Assembly: GCA_020632975.1 (NCBI GenBank)
Contig: JACKEL010000011.1
Coordinates: forward strand, 1-64,000
Source: Myxococcales bacterium
GTDB taxonomy: Bacteria; Myxococcota_C; UBA6777
DNA length: 64,000 bases
Reading direction: 5' to 3'
Below, piece after piece: positions 17,162-26,614 of this stretch. Position numbers and translations under genes: made by a program. The first letter of the stretch is position 1; each line of letters begins with the position of its first letter. The notes under the pieces were generated by a model. That model was not told the origin of the DNA. It saw only the letters and a list, made by a program, of their open reading frames with translations, and searched no databases.

Positions 17162-19807
17162 CTAAGGGCTCGCAATAGCTTGTTGGAGCTTCTTCTCCAT
17201 GGTGTGCGTGTTGTAAGCCCCCACCTGATACAGTGCCACCTTCCCTTGCTGGAGGAGCACAAATGTTGGTGTGGCACGGATCTGAAACTGCGAAGAAAAC
17301 ATGCCATTTGGATCTGAGACATGCACAAAAGGCATACGTTGCGGTTGCAACTTTAACCAATCCTCTAGCGTTTGCAGGCTTTCGGCACTCACCGCAACCA
17401 CCTTTAGCCCCTTGGGTCCGTACTTGGTCTGCCACTTGCGCAACAAAGGCAACACACGCTTGCAGGGTCCACACCACGTCGCCCAAAAGAAAAACATCAC
17501 GGTGTCTTTGGAAAGCGTCGGCAAAGGACCCCTTGTATAGGGGGCTTGTGGATTTGCACGAAAAGTTCGCACGGTCATCCAAGAGTGAATCGTCCGCCCC
17601 AACACAGGCGGCGTTTTGAGTTGTGGCTCTGTGGTCATGCGTTGAAGCTGGACAGAAAGCACAAGACTTTTTCCTTCACGCAAGATCGTCATCTTGACGG
17701 GCTGTTCGGCCCCAGCGAGCATCACTCGCTCACGGATCTCGTAAGGCTCTTGAAGCGCGCTCCCCCCTACCTCGATCACTGTATCTCCAACGCGCAATCC
17801 GCCTTTTTCCGCAGGACTCCCCATCCCCACAAGTCGAATCAGCACAGCACCAGGCGGCAAGCCCAAAGACGCGCCATCCAAAGGACGGAATTGGACACCC
17901 AACCAAGATGGCAAAGGAGGAGACTTCATCGCTTTTTGCGTGGGCAAAGACTTTTTCTTCGCAGCCACCGCACTTGGCGCCAACGGACTTTGTTCGCACG
18001 CCATTAAGCGTTGGAGTCCTTCGCGGTAAGCCTCCGCAGAAGAATGTTTGGCGTGCTCAAGCCACAAACGACCCGCAACACGGTAAAGTTGATGCTCGAT
18101 ACGACGAAGCGCAGCGCTTTGGATCTTCAACCAAAAAACGTAGCGGTGCATCTCGCTTTCTTTTTTCAACATCGTCTTGAGACGGCTTTCCAGGCCAGCG
18201 ACGCCTTTGACGTATTGTGCAAATCCCACACGAAGCCGCTCCACAACCTTCGCTTCTCCCGGGACATTCGGGGCTCGGTAAGGCTCACGAATACAAGCGA
18301 TGCGTTCAGAGGACCAAGGAGCCATCGCAGACGACGAGACCACCGCAGGAACAGACGATGTCTTTTGTGTTGAGACAAGCGCCGCCAGTGTGGGGGTCGC
18401 TTGTTGCAAAGACGCCATCCGTCGGAGTTCGCGCTGTACAAGTTGCCGAAGTCCCGGATTTTGCTTGTACCATCGACGAAGATGCAGATTGCGTGCAGTC
18501 CGAAACAGACTTTTCCACTGATCTTCGACATTTCGCCACCACAGATGCCGCTTCCTTAAGACTTTGCGCATCTCTTTGGAGGCAGCGATTGTCACAGGAC
18601 GAGAGACATCAAAACGCCGCGCTATCGAAGAGATCACAGCTTGATCTTGTTGTATCCCCGCATAGCTTTTGTCTCCATACTGACGCAAAAGCTCATCCAC
18701 CAAGGAGGGCAAAGAGCGTCTTTGGCGCGCGGCTTCTTTCTCAAGGATCGCGCGAAGATAGCTGTCTGAGGTGCGCAAGGGAACATCAGGGGTACGATCC
18801 GTCAAAAGAACCTTGCGATGGGCTTCTTCAAAGGTCGAAGAAGTCTGCATCGCACGAATAAAACGATATGCGTGTCCCACAGACTCCCCAAGTCTTGTGT
18901 CTGCAAAACACCCGTAGGCTGGGCGATCTGGTGTCGTTGCAAAAAATCCACAGCGATCTCCCGCAGGCGGCGTCAGTCTGCTTGGGTCTGCATAAGCACT
19001 CCACGCAAAAGACCCCGAAAAACACTGCGACATCACAGAGATCACGCGACGTTGTCCAAAACTCTGTAACATCCGATGATATGTACGCACATCCATCTCA
19101 TCTCGCCACAACGAGATGTGGTTGTTGCGGCCGTCTTTGGACCAGCGATTACGGGTGCCGTGATCTGTGACAAAAACCATCACAGGGCGCGGATCTTCGG
19201 AGGATATCTGGCGGGCCACCTCCCCCACACGGCGAGACATCACGCCACGGGTCGCTGAGAAAAGCCGGGTCCCCTTGATTTGTGTGTTCACCAGATCAGG
19301 CTGCTCAGAAAAAAATCGTGACTCGGGGCTGTGCTCAAACAGCTGAGCCCCTGGGACATCGCGGGCTTTCAACACAAGAAGATCTTCGCTGTGGTCTTCG
19401 CCGTCAGAAGAAAAGACAGTCACTGCATCTTGCGAAAGCCCCTGCCCTTGGAGGGTTTTTAGCATCATCCGCAAATACAAAACATGCGAGTAAAAGTTAA
19501 GTTGTGGTTGCGCCCCACCATTCAGAAGAAAAGCATGCGCCAAGGGAGCCCCTTTCCATCGCGGATCTGCCGAGCGGACCGCAGGCTTGGCGATCTTCGT
19601 CGCACTGTGAGCCACTTTCTTTGGGTGGGATGCAACACGCGTTGGAGGTGGAGAAAGAGAGGGTTGTTTTTTTAGGCCCTTGTCACTTTGCAGCTGTGTT
19701 TGTGTGGTGGTGCAGGCCGCCAACAACCACCATGGCCCCAACAAGATCCCCAAAGTCGCCCACAATCGGAGATTTTTAGGCGACTGAACATGCTGAAAAC
19801 TCTTCAT
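17162..19807 (-). CDS. lipoprotein with caspase-like/C13-like, PDZ and thioredoxin domains
   Basis: An 881-residue three-domain protein. The N-terminus is hydrophobic and ends in LLAAC (Cys 32), a lipobox. Residues about 85-330 look like a caspase/legumain-fold cysteine protease: a strand with VMVFVTDHGTRN (His 216), then RRVISVMSQCFSGSF (Cys 262), the usual spacing and flanking hydrophobic strands for the His-Cys dyad of clan CD. A helical, basic region follows (about 330-620). Residues about 632-722 form a PDZ domain (GSPAEKGGLRVGDTVIEVGG). Residues about 755-881 are a TlpA/thioredoxin-like domain with FFWATWCGPCKR (Cys 779 and 782) and the cis-Pro strand RATPTFVLL. All key residues are intact. 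I know of no described protein with this domain order. The substrate is unknown. Confidence 0.8.
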   Translation of the reverse strand: MKSFQHVQSPKNLRLWATLGILLGPWWLLAACTTTQTQLQSDKGLKKQPSLSPPPTRVASHPKKVAHSATKIAKPAVRSADPRWKGAPLAHAFLLNGGAQPQLNFYSHVLYLRMMLKTLQGQGLSQDAVTVFSSDGEDHSEDLLVLKARDVPGAQLFEHSPESRFFSEQPDLVNTQIKGTRLFSATRGVMSRRVGEVARQISSEDPRPVMVFVTDHGTRNRWSKDGRNNHISLWRDEMDVRTYHRMLQSFGQRRVISVMSQCFSGSFAWSAYADPSRLTPPAGDRCGFFATTPDRPAYGCFADTRLGESVGHAYRFIRAMQTSSTFEEAHRKVLLTDRTPDVPLRTSDSYLRAILEKEAARQRRSLPSLVDELLRQYGDKSYAGIQQDQAVISSIARRFDVSRPVTIAASKEMRKVLRKRHLWWRNVEDQWKSLFRTARNLHLRRWYKQNPGLRQLVQRELRRMASLQQATPTLAALVSTQKTSSVPAVVSSSAMAPWSSERIACIREPYRAPNVPGEAKVVERLRVGFAQYVKGVAGLESRLKTMLKKESEMHRYVFWLKIQSAALRRIEHQLYRVAGRLWLEHAKHSSAEAYREGLQRLMACEQSPLAPSAVAAKKKSLPTQKAMKSPPLPSWLGVQFRPLDGASLGLPPGAVLIRLVGMGSPAEKGGLRVGDTVIEVGGSALQEPYEIRERVMLAGAEQPVKMTILREGKSLVLSVQLQRMTTEPQLKTPPVLGRTIHSWMTVRTFRANPQAPYTRGPLPTLSKDTVMFFFWATWCGPCKRVLPLLRKWQTKYGPKGLKVVAVSAESLQTLEDWLKLQPQRMPFVHVSDPNGMFSSQFQIRATPTFVLLQQGKVALYQVGAYNTHTMEKKLQQAIASP

Positions 19808-19923
19808 CTTTTTATCCTCAAGACATAAGGAGACGCCTTAGAAAGATTTGTTGCCCAAGTCCCCCTGTCAATGCTTGGGCGCGAAACGTTCTTCCATCTC
19901 TAGGACGAAGAGATGTTCGAGAT

Positions 19924-21327
19924 TTAAGGCGCGGGGGCTTGGGAGGATGAAGCCTCAACACAACGAAATCCCACCGAGAGACTTTGCAACTGCGGCAAAG
20001 CGGGCTTTCGCGCGGTGACCCGCAGATCCCAAGGTGCGCTTGCCCAGTCTCCCCCTCGGATTACGCGCATCTCGCACTTTTCGGGCTCATGGGATGGATC
20101 TTTTTCTGCTGCGACACGAAAAAAAGACGCGTGGTAACAATCCGCAACCCACTCCGCCACATTCCCCACCAAATCCCGCACCCCAAAGACCGAACGATCA
20201 TGAGGAAAAGAGCCGACTTTCGCCGCAAACAGGGCCCCATCGCCCTCCCAAGGCCCTGTGGTCTTGCGACCTGCCAAGAAGATCCCGTGATTGGCCCAAG
20301 CCTTTTTCCAAGCCTTCCCCCACACAAAGAGCCGTCCATCCTTGCCCCGCGCGGCATACTCCCACTCAGCTTCTGTAGGCAGGCGTCCTCCCGCATAGCG
20401 ACAGTACGTTTTTGCTTGCTGCCAAGAAACGCCAAAAGCAGGGAGGTTCGGGTCTTTTCGTACAAAGCGCAAGGGTGTACAGCGACCAGCCTTGACGCAA
20501 ACAGCGTAGCGATCACGACTGACCTCGAGATGATCGATCCAAAAGCCGCTCATCTCAATCAAACGCTCGGGTTGTTCTGCACTCCACCACTCTTTGCGGC
20601 AGTCTTTACGAAAAAGGCTGCAAAGATCATAGACTTTTTGCATGGCCTTTTCCGAAAGCCCCCGAGAAAACACGCCTTTCGACACCCATCGTCGTTCGCC
20701 GCCGTCCACCGCACGTTTTCGAGCCCCCCCCAAGGGAAAGCTCCATGCCTGGGGCTTTTTGGGACGAGCCACCACAAGGATATCTTGTTCGACCGCTCCC
20801 AACGGGTCTTTGGTGAGGCGCAGATGATAGGCACGTGGCTTGAGTTGCAGATGAAGCGGCGTCTTCCCTTGGAGACGGCCATTGAGGAAGACCTGCGCCC
20901 CAGATGGCAGCGAAGTGATCGACACAGGGACAGGAAAAGGATCCAAGACAACGCGCACCAAAGTAGCATCTTCAGCATGAACACGCACTTGTCTCGTGTG
21001 AGGATGGTGCCCGATAGCCCGAACTTCCAAACGATAGTTCCCAGGCAACAAAGAGATCCCGCCCGCCCGCCAAGACCAAGGCTTTCCATCCACCCACGCC
21101 TTTGCAAAAGAAGGCTCCATACGCGCCATCAGATAGCCAGGGATGGGCTTTTCAGGCTCTGCCTTGAGCGGCATCTGCAACGTCGAAGGAAGCTGCCCCC
21201 AAAGCAGCCACAACACGCCACCCCAGACCCCCACAAAGGTCAGCCAAAGGATCGCAAGCATCGTGGGTTGTCGAAGGGGGTCTTTTTGAGAGAGAGGTCG
21301 ATCGTGAGGAGGATGTATCTTCGCCAA
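19924..21327 (-). CDS. membrane-anchored PEGA / FGE-fold (SUMF1-like) protein
   Basis: The ORF is 467 residues from a TTG start at 21327, two bases after the kinase stop; ATGs at 21261 and 21402 are alternatives, and none has a clear ribosome site. A membrane helix (MLAILWLTFVGVWGGVLWLL) follows a basic N-terminus. A PEGA-like beta region comes next (SITSLPSGAQVFLNGRLQGK). The C-terminal 230 residues have the formylglycine-generating-enzyme fold: GRLPTEAEWEYAARG, GNVAEWVADCY, VIRGGDWASAPWDLR and VGFRCV. The active-site cysteines of true FGE are absent from the GGDW segment, so sulfatase activation is unlikely. The domain more probably binds ligand or protein for the kinase encoded immediately upstream. 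Confidence 0.82.
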   Translation of the reverse strand: MAKIHPPHDRPLSQKDPLRQPTMLAILWLTFVGVWGGVLWLLWGQLPSTLQMPLKAEPEKPIPGYLMARMEPSFAKAWVDGKPWSWRAGGISLLPGNYRLEVRAIGHHPHTRQVRVHAEDATLVRVVLDPFPVPVSITSLPSGAQVFLNGRLQGKTPLHLQLKPRAYHLRLTKDPLGAVEQDILVVARPKKPQAWSFPLGGARKRAVDGGERRWVSKGVFSRGLSEKAMQKVYDLCSLFRKDCRKEWWSAEQPERLIEMSGFWIDHLEVSRDRYAVCVKAGRCTPLRFVRKDPNLPAFGVSWQQAKTYCRYAGGRLPTEAEWEYAARGKDGRLFVWGKAWKKAWANHGIFLAGRKTTGPWEGDGALFAAKVGSFPHDRSVFGVRDLVGNVAEWVADCYHASFFRVAAEKDPSHEPEKCEMRVIRGGDWASAPWDLRVTARKPALPQLQSLSVGFRCVEASSSQAPAP

Positions 21328-21329
21328 GG

Positions 21330-23117
21330 TCAGCCAACCATCAGGTACACAACCAACAAACCACCACCAAAAGCCACTGCACCAATCAAGATCCACAACC
21401 ACAAGAGGTTCTTCTTGGGTTTGCTTGGGTAGGCCCCGATCATGGTTTGTTGCGAGGCAACAAACTCCATGGGGTTGATCTTGCCGTAAGGCGCAGGTGG
21501 AGGTGTGTTCACGGACGTTTGGCTGGGTGCCATCCCCGAAAGGTCGTTGGTGGGCTCGTTGCCAAAAGAAGTAATCGCCGAGGACGGAAGTCCCGAAGGT
21601 GTGGGAGGAACCATCGAAGCAACAGCTTGCAAGACATCCGAACTAGGGACCTGCAACACCACAGTGGCTTCGTTGACTTCGTTCAGTTGGTCTGTATCCA
21701 AAACAACCGTGGCTTCGCCCCCACCCATGTTGGAAGGAAGACCCGCGATCGGTTGATAGGACGGCTCCATCTGCGCGAAAGGACTCCCTCCCCCATAAGA
21801 AGAGGATGGTGCAGGAGCAGACATGATCATCGGCTGTTGGGAGATCGGCGGCGCTTGAGGCGGACGCTGGTTCTTCATGGGATTGCCCATGGGACGACCC
21901 ATCGAACGACTGTCAAAGGTATGTCCACCTTCGCTACGACTGTCGAAAGTGTGCCCACCTCCAACGGACGAATTCGCCGCAGGACCGAGCGCTTGGCGGA
22001 TGCGATGCATCTCAGGATCATCTTCATCGCTAGCACTTGGAGGTTGGGCGCTGATGGTGTGGCTGGGACCTTGGGAGCCCATCATCGCGGGCCCCACAGC
22101 TCGCGGAGACTGCGTTGCAGGAGAACGCATCGTCGAATCGCCGCTGGTCAAAGAATCGGTCTCGCCATAGCTGATAGAGCGCCCTGTCTGGAAGACTTGC
22201 GCCAAATACCCCGCAATATCCGACTCTGTGACGGCGATACCTTGTTGAATCAGATGCGTTTCGAGCGAACGCTGCATGTCTTGGGCGCTTTGAAAACGAT
22301 CTGCTTTCTTCTGTGCCAAAGACTTTTTCACACACTCGACGATATCAGGTGGGCAATCGCCTCGTTTCCCTGCCACATCGGGCATCGGCTCGTTGAGCGC
22401 TTCGTAGAAGATCTCAAGCAGGTTGGTTCCACGAAACCTCGGCTCCAAGGTCAAAAGCTCAAAAAGTACGAGCCCCAACGAGAAAACGTCTGAACGCGCA
22501 TCCAACTCTTCTGAAGAAAGTTGTTCAGGCGACATGTACTGTAACTTGCCGACGATCACGCCTGTACGGGTACGAGAGCTTTTCTCTTTGGCCTTGACGA
22601 CACCAAAGTCGATGATCTTGATCACGCCACTGGCCGCCACCACGAGGTTTTGCGGCGAGATATCGCGGTGGACCAACTCGACAGGCTGCCCTCGATCATC
22701 GCGCAAGGCGTGAATCACTTGTAGGCCCTTTGCAGAGTCCGCCATCAAACGGCAAATAAAGGGAATTGGGATCTTTGAACCAGTTTCTTTACACTTCTCG
22801 ACGAGCGCTTCCAAGTCATAACCTTGGATGTACTCCATCACGAGATAAAAGATCCCGTTTTCTTCACCAAAATCATAGATCTCGACCACATTGGGGTGTC
22901 GGATCTTGGAGGCAAAGCGCGCCTCGTCGAAGAAACGGGTTCTCGCTTCGTGTTGCTCGCTGAGGTCTGGGTGGATCATCTTGACGATCACACTCTTGGA
23001 AAAACCGTGCATACCGCGTTGCTCGGCGACCCAGACTTCTGCCATCCCCGTTCGTTTTAGGCGTTCCCGTAGGATATAACGCCCGTCTGCTAACTCTGTG
23101 CCGACCTGCATCCGCAT
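21330..23117 (-). CDS. Ser/Thr protein kinase with C-terminal membrane anchor
   Basis: A 595-residue Hanks-type kinase. The kinase domain (about 10-280) has catalytic Lys in SVIVKMIHPD, HRDISPQN, IIDFGVVK and GKLQYMSPEQ. The glycine loop is degenerate (LKRTGMAEVW keeps one glycine), and HRDISPQN replaces the usual HRDLKPEN, a form frequent in myxobacterial kinases. A long Ser/Pro/Gly/Met-rich linker follows, with a repeated G-H-T-F-D-S-R-S unit. The last 25 residues form a transmembrane helix (LLWLWILIGAVAFGGGLLVV), leaving almost nothing outside. The next gene encodes a PEGA/FGE-fold membrane protein two bases downstream, likely a partner sensor. Activity is probable but not certain. Confidence 0.92.
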   Translation of the reverse strand: MRMQVGTELADGRYILRERLKRTGMAEVWVAEQRGMHGFSKSVIVKMIHPDLSEQHEARTRFFDEARFASKIRHPNVVEIYDFGEENGIFYLVMEYIQGYDLEALVEKCKETGSKIPIPFICRLMADSAKGLQVIHALRDDRGQPVELVHRDISPQNLVVAASGVIKIIDFGVVKAKEKSSRTRTGVIVGKLQYMSPEQLSSEELDARSDVFSLGLVLFELLTLEPRFRGTNLLEIFYEALNEPMPDVAGKRGDCPPDIVECVKKSLAQKKADRFQSAQDMQRSLETHLIQQGIAVTESDIAGYLAQVFQTGRSISYGETDSLTSGDSTMRSPATQSPRAVGPAMMGSQGPSHTISAQPPSASDEDDPEMHRIRQALGPAANSSVGGGHTFDSRSEGGHTFDSRSMGRPMGNPMKNQRPPQAPPISQQPMIMSAPAPSSSYGGGSPFAQMEPSYQPIAGLPSNMGGGEATVVLDTDQLNEVNEATVVLQVPSSDVLQAVASMVPPTPSGLPSSAITSFGNEPTNDLSGMAPSQTSVNTPPPAPYGKINPMEFVASQQTMIGAYPSKPKKNLLWLWILIGAVAFGGGLLVVYLMVG

Positions 23118-23204
23118 CGTCTCTGCACCCTCTCGACCCTTCTTGCGGCTTTCTCTAAGGAGAAAACATCGCAGCTTCGCATCCCAAATACATCAAACTT
23201 CGTT

Positions 23205-24920
23205 TTAGCGTACTTGGCGCATTAACGTCAGTAACTCTTTGGGAGATTTAAAGCCTATGATCAAAGGTTTTTGCAAGATATTTCCCTTGCCATCGACGAA
23301 GCGAACCCACGGAAGACCTTGAATACTATACTTTTTCTCTAAGCGCTCGCCCTCTGCGCTTCCCGCCGTTTGTTCCAACTTCAACATCACAAAACGACGA
23401 CTTTCTTTCACCACAGTGGGATCAGCAAAGCTAATGCTCTCAAGGCGTTTACAAGCAGTGCACCACTCAGCCCAAAAATCAAGGATCACAGGGCGATTGA
23501 GGCGTTTTGCACACTCCATCCCCTTGGCCTCATCCGTCAACCAGAAAGGCTTGTTTGCAGGGTAATTTGCAGGGGGAAGACAAGCAGCCACCGCAGGATC
23601 TACGGGTTCCTTGTTTTGTGTACCTTGTACAGAAGATATCTGACCTTGCGCAGACTTTTTGCCTTGCGCAAAAGTCTGATGTTGTCCGACTGCGCCCACA
23701 ACATGATGCGCGGGGGCTTTGGGCAAGAGGTAGCCTTTGTGCAACCAGATCTGCACAAACAGCACACCGCCCGCCAACAAACTCAAGACACCAAAGACCT
23801 GCTTGAGGCGTACCCAAGTGCTGTCAGCCTCTTGGTAACTACGCAAAGCCCCTGCAAAGATCCCCAGAGCCACCAACACGATCCCCACAACCATCGAATA
23901 CAGCGTAGGGTCCGCCGCAAAAAGACCTTTTCCATAGAGGAAGGCGGCCCCCAAAAAGACCACACCAAAGACCTTTTTCACTTCTGTCATCCACACGCCA
24001 CTGCGCGGCAAGGCTGCAACAAATCCCGTCCCCAGCAACAAAAAGGGAACGCCGATCCCAAAAGCCATCACAGTAGGCAGGACGATCCCCCAAAAGACGC
24101 TTCCTGTTTGGGCCACAAAAGCCAACAGGCCGATCATCGCGGGGCCAGAGCAAGGTGTGGACAAAACGATCCCAATCATCCCAAGGACAAAAACGCCCAA
24201 GTATCCGCGTCCCTGGATCATCGACAAGCGCGTTTGCAGGCTGGAAGGCAACGCGAGATCAAACATCCCAAACATGCTGAAGGCCATCAGCAAAAACAGA
24301 AGCGTTAAAAAGACAACAAAAAAGGTACTTTGCATGAGAGCGCCCATCATAAAAGGCTGCTTCCCAATCAAAGCAACGACGGCCCCCAAGATCGCGGCAG
24401 GGACCGCCATACCGAGGACGTACATCAACGAGAGGAAGAAAGCGTGTGCGCGCTCGCCTTCTTTCTTGGCACTGTTGGCGCCGATCACTGCGATGGTGAT
24501 CGGGATCATCGGGTACACACAAGGCGTCAAACTCACCAAAAATCCTGCGCCAAAGATCAACAACAAGGCCAACAAAGGCCCTTTGTTCCAAAACTCATCG
24601 CGGAATTGTTGTGCGATCATCCCTGCGATCGCATTCTTTTTCTTGTCTTTTTGCGAGGTTGTGGATGCAACGACAGTGTTCTTTGCTTTTTCGCTCGCGA
24701 CTTGACGAGGCGCCACACGGCGGAGCACAGCTTTGTTTGTTTGCTGCGATGTCGGACGAGAAGCGGCTTGGCGGGACGCTGGGGGCTGCCCACCCGCAAG
24801 AGGGACAGGGCGAGACGTTGGAGGAGCCGCAGACACCCATGTCCCCAGACTCCCAAGGATCCCCAACAAACAAGCCACCCACAAACCCTTGCGTATGGCA
24901 CCTCGAATCTGCCCTATCAT
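23205..24920 (-). CDS. DsbD-like thiol:disulfide transporter lacking the N-terminal alpha domain
   Basis: The 571-residue protein starts at ATG 24920, seven bases after AAGGAGAG. A hydrophobic segment ending at VSAA is followed by a disordered Ser/Pro/Thr region rather than the immunoglobulin-like DsbD-alpha domain. Eight or so membrane helices carry the two conserved cysteines of the beta domain in VSLTPCVYPM and VLSTPCSGPAM. The C-terminal periplasmic thioredoxin-like gamma domain has FWAEWCTACKR and a cis-Pro strand in QGLPWVRF. The protein would take electrons from cytoplasmic thioredoxin and deliver them to exported thiol proteins. A candidate acceptor, the thioredoxin domain of the caspase-like lipoprotein, is encoded 3.4 kb downstream on the same strand. 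Confidence 0.9.
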   Translation of the reverse strand: MIGQIRGAIRKGLWVACLLGILGSLGTWVSAAPPTSRPVPLAGGQPPASRQAASRPTSQQTNKAVLRRVAPRQVASEKAKNTVVASTTSQKDKKKNAIAGMIAQQFRDEFWNKGPLLALLLIFGAGFLVSLTPCVYPMIPITIAVIGANSAKKEGERAHAFFLSLMYVLGMAVPAAILGAVVALIGKQPFMMGALMQSTFFVVFLTLLFLLMAFSMFGMFDLALPSSLQTRLSMIQGRGYLGVFVLGMIGIVLSTPCSGPAMIGLLAFVAQTGSVFWGIVLPTVMAFGIGVPFLLLGTGFVAALPRSGVWMTEVKKVFGVVFLGAAFLYGKGLFAADPTLYSMVVGIVLVALGIFAGALRSYQEADSTWVRLKQVFGVLSLLAGGVLFVQIWLHKGYLLPKAPAHHVVGAVGQHQTFAQGKKSAQGQISSVQGTQNKEPVDPAVAACLPPANYPANKPFWLTDEAKGMECAKRLNRPVILDFWAEWCTACKRLESISFADPTVVKESRRFVMLKLEQTAGSAEGERLEKKYSIQGLPWVRFVDGKGNILQKPLIIGFKSPKELLTLMRQVR

Positions 24921-25063
24921 GGATATCTCTCCTTGCGCTCCAATGTTTCCCAGCGACACCAATGTCGCTATAACCACTTTGGTTGGGATTTATGCCCCCA
25001 TCCCCCCACAAAGGCTACCCCACCCCCACACGAATCAAACAAAAGCACTTACACTACAAAGAC

Positions 25064-26128
25064 TTAAAAGACTCCCCCAGAACCATCCAAAGAAAGCAAG
25101 CGCGTTGGTTGCCCCTTGAAAGGCGAGCATCCCGCGCGTGACGAACCTCGGCATGTCTTGGGCGCGCGTTTTCTCGTTGCCATCGCATCTTTCGAGGGTC
25201 GAGCTCTTTGGGTGATGGGTGCATAACGATCGCCTCGCGTGCTACGACTCGCGCTGTTTCGAGACTTGAGGATCCCAGAGTACATGAGTCCCGCGACCGC
25301 AAGCGCTGCCCCACCCGCGATCAGCAAAGAAAAAGCTGTAGTGCGGTGAGACTGTGCGTTCAAAAACTCGCTATAGGCGTCCACTTGCGTCCTTGTGACA
25401 TCTTTGGATGCATCCAAGCTCGTCTGCGAAAGCCCAAAAAAGACCCCTCCAGCGATCCCACACGCTGCCGCAATCGCCAAAGGAACCCACGGGATCGGTC
25501 GAGCTTTTTTGGGGGTCTCCTTTTTTCGTTGCGTGATGGTGACTTGCGCCCCACCGACTTTACGGGCCGCGACGGGTGGGGGCATCTCTCGATCAGGAGG
25601 GACATTGGGACTGAGATCCTTGGACTTTTTCGTACCCTCAGACGGCGGGGGCTCGCCTTGAGAGGGTTGAGTGGTCGCAGGAAGGCTTGTGGGCTCTTTG
25701 ATGCGCTGTGCGGGAGCAGCCGAATGACCGACCTTTTGGCTAGGCGAAGAGGTTGGTGCAACTTGTTGTGGTGGCGCAGTGCCACGACCAACGGGAGCTT
25801 TTTTCTCTTCGCCTGCTTTTTTGGGGGAGATCGCCAACAGCTCGATATCCAAAAAGACGGGTTTTCCTGCCTCCACACGCAGCGTCCGCGCTTCTTCGTG
25901 GTACCCATCCATCGAAACAATCAACCGATACACACCCGCCTCAAGCTTGCTCACAAAAGGGGTGGTCCCTTCGATCACAGCGGCCCCTTGGCTATTCAAG
26001 AGACGAAACTTGGCTTTGGTAGGCTTGGTCCCCAAAGCAAATGGAATCGAAGCTTCTGCCCATGCCACCGCAGAGATCCCACCTAGACACCACAAGAAAC
26101 ACCCCAAAGCCCCCAACCAACGAAACAT
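25064..26128 (-). CDS. exported PEGA-domain membrane protein
   Basis: The 354-residue product starts at ATG 26128 after AAGGAG. A signal peptide (MFRWLGALGCFLWCLGGISA, cleavage near AWA) precedes a PEGA-type beta module at about 30-100 with KFRLLNSQGAAVIEG, GVYRLIVSMDGYHEEARTL and LDIELL. A Pro/Ser/Lys-rich linker spans about 105-215. Two membrane helices follow (WVPLAIAAACGIAGGVFFGL and FSLLIAGGAALAVAGLMYSG) and then a basic tail. PEGA domains are thought to bind surface polymers or proteins. This architecture is repeatedly found in Myxococcota without assigned function. It is probably co-transcribed with the downstream DsbD-like gene, 143 bp away. Confidence 0.75.
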   Translation of the reverse strand: MFRWLGALGCFLWCLGGISAVAWAEASIPFALGTKPTKAKFRLLNSQGAAVIEGTTPFVSKLEAGVYRLIVSMDGYHEEARTLRVEAGKPVFLDIELLAISPKKAGEEKKAPVGRGTAPPQQVAPTSSPSQKVGHSAAPAQRIKEPTSLPATTQPSQGEPPPSEGTKKSKDLSPNVPPDREMPPPVAARKVGGAQVTITQRKKETPKKARPIPWVPLAIAAACGIAGGVFFGLSQTSLDASKDVTRTQVDAYSEFLNAQSHRTTAFSLLIAGGAALAVAGLMYSGILKSRNSASRSTRGDRYAPITQRARPSKDAMATRKRAPKTCRGSSRAGCSPFKGQPTRLLSLDGSGGVF

Positions 26129-26179
26129 CACAGACACTCCTTTTTCGCGCAACCACATCGAACGACTCTCCTCTAGGTC

Positions 26180-26614
26180 CTAAGGACCCTCTTTTGCCTG
26201 TTCTGTCCGACTTTCAGAAGGAGGCTCACCGCCATCCACCGTCTTTTCGGGTGTTTTTTCAGGGAGAGGTTCAGCCTTGGGTTCGCTTTTGGGTTCGGGG
26301 GAAGCTTCAGGTGCTTTTTCAGGACTCTTTTCAAGCTGTTGTTCGGGGGAGGTCTCTGTGGTTTCGGGCTTGGGCTCAGCGCCTTCGACAGGCTCGCTAG
26401 CATCGGAAGACTCGGGGTTTTCGGTAGAATCAGGGCTACCCTCTACCGTGACCGCAAGCTCGCATACCTTGTTTTGGCAGACATAACCCTGCAAACAATC
26501 GAGATCTGTTCCACAACGGAATCCACGCGGATCAAAAGGCGGGAGATCGCAAGCCAGCGAAAGACACCCACCCCCCACAAACAAAAAAACAAAGATCGAG
26601 ATCTTTCTCCACAT
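26180..26614 (-). CDS. small acidic Pro/Glu-rich lipoprotein
   Basis: A 144-residue product with the lipoprotein signal MWRKISIFVFLFVGGGCLSLAC; the lipid-modified Cys is either of two close candidates, with LSLAC preferred. A short Cys-rich head (CGTDLDCLQGYVCQNKVC) resembles the heads of neighbouring lipoproteins. The remaining 90 residues are a Glu/Pro/Ser/Lys low-complexity stalk. It may be a surface spacer or wall-spanning lipoprotein. No enzymatic function is expected. Its position between the PEGA gene and the MopE-like gene, all on the minus strand, suggests a shared envelope locus. Confidence 0.7.
   Translation of the reverse strand: MWRKISIFVFLFVGGGCLSLACDLPPFDPRGFRCGTDLDCLQGYVCQNKVCELAVTVEGSPDSTENPESSDASEPVEGAEPKPETTETSPEQQLEKSPEKAPEASPEPKSEPKAEPLPEKTPEKTVDGGEPPSESRTEQAKEGP

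Noticed and set aside
19924..21327. True formylglycine-generating enzyme
   Set aside because: The fold is present but the active-site cysteines are not, so no sulfatase-activating function was assigned.
19984..21432. 482-codon plus-strand frame
   Set aside because: It is antisense to the PEGA/FGE-fold gene and lacks any recognisable domain.
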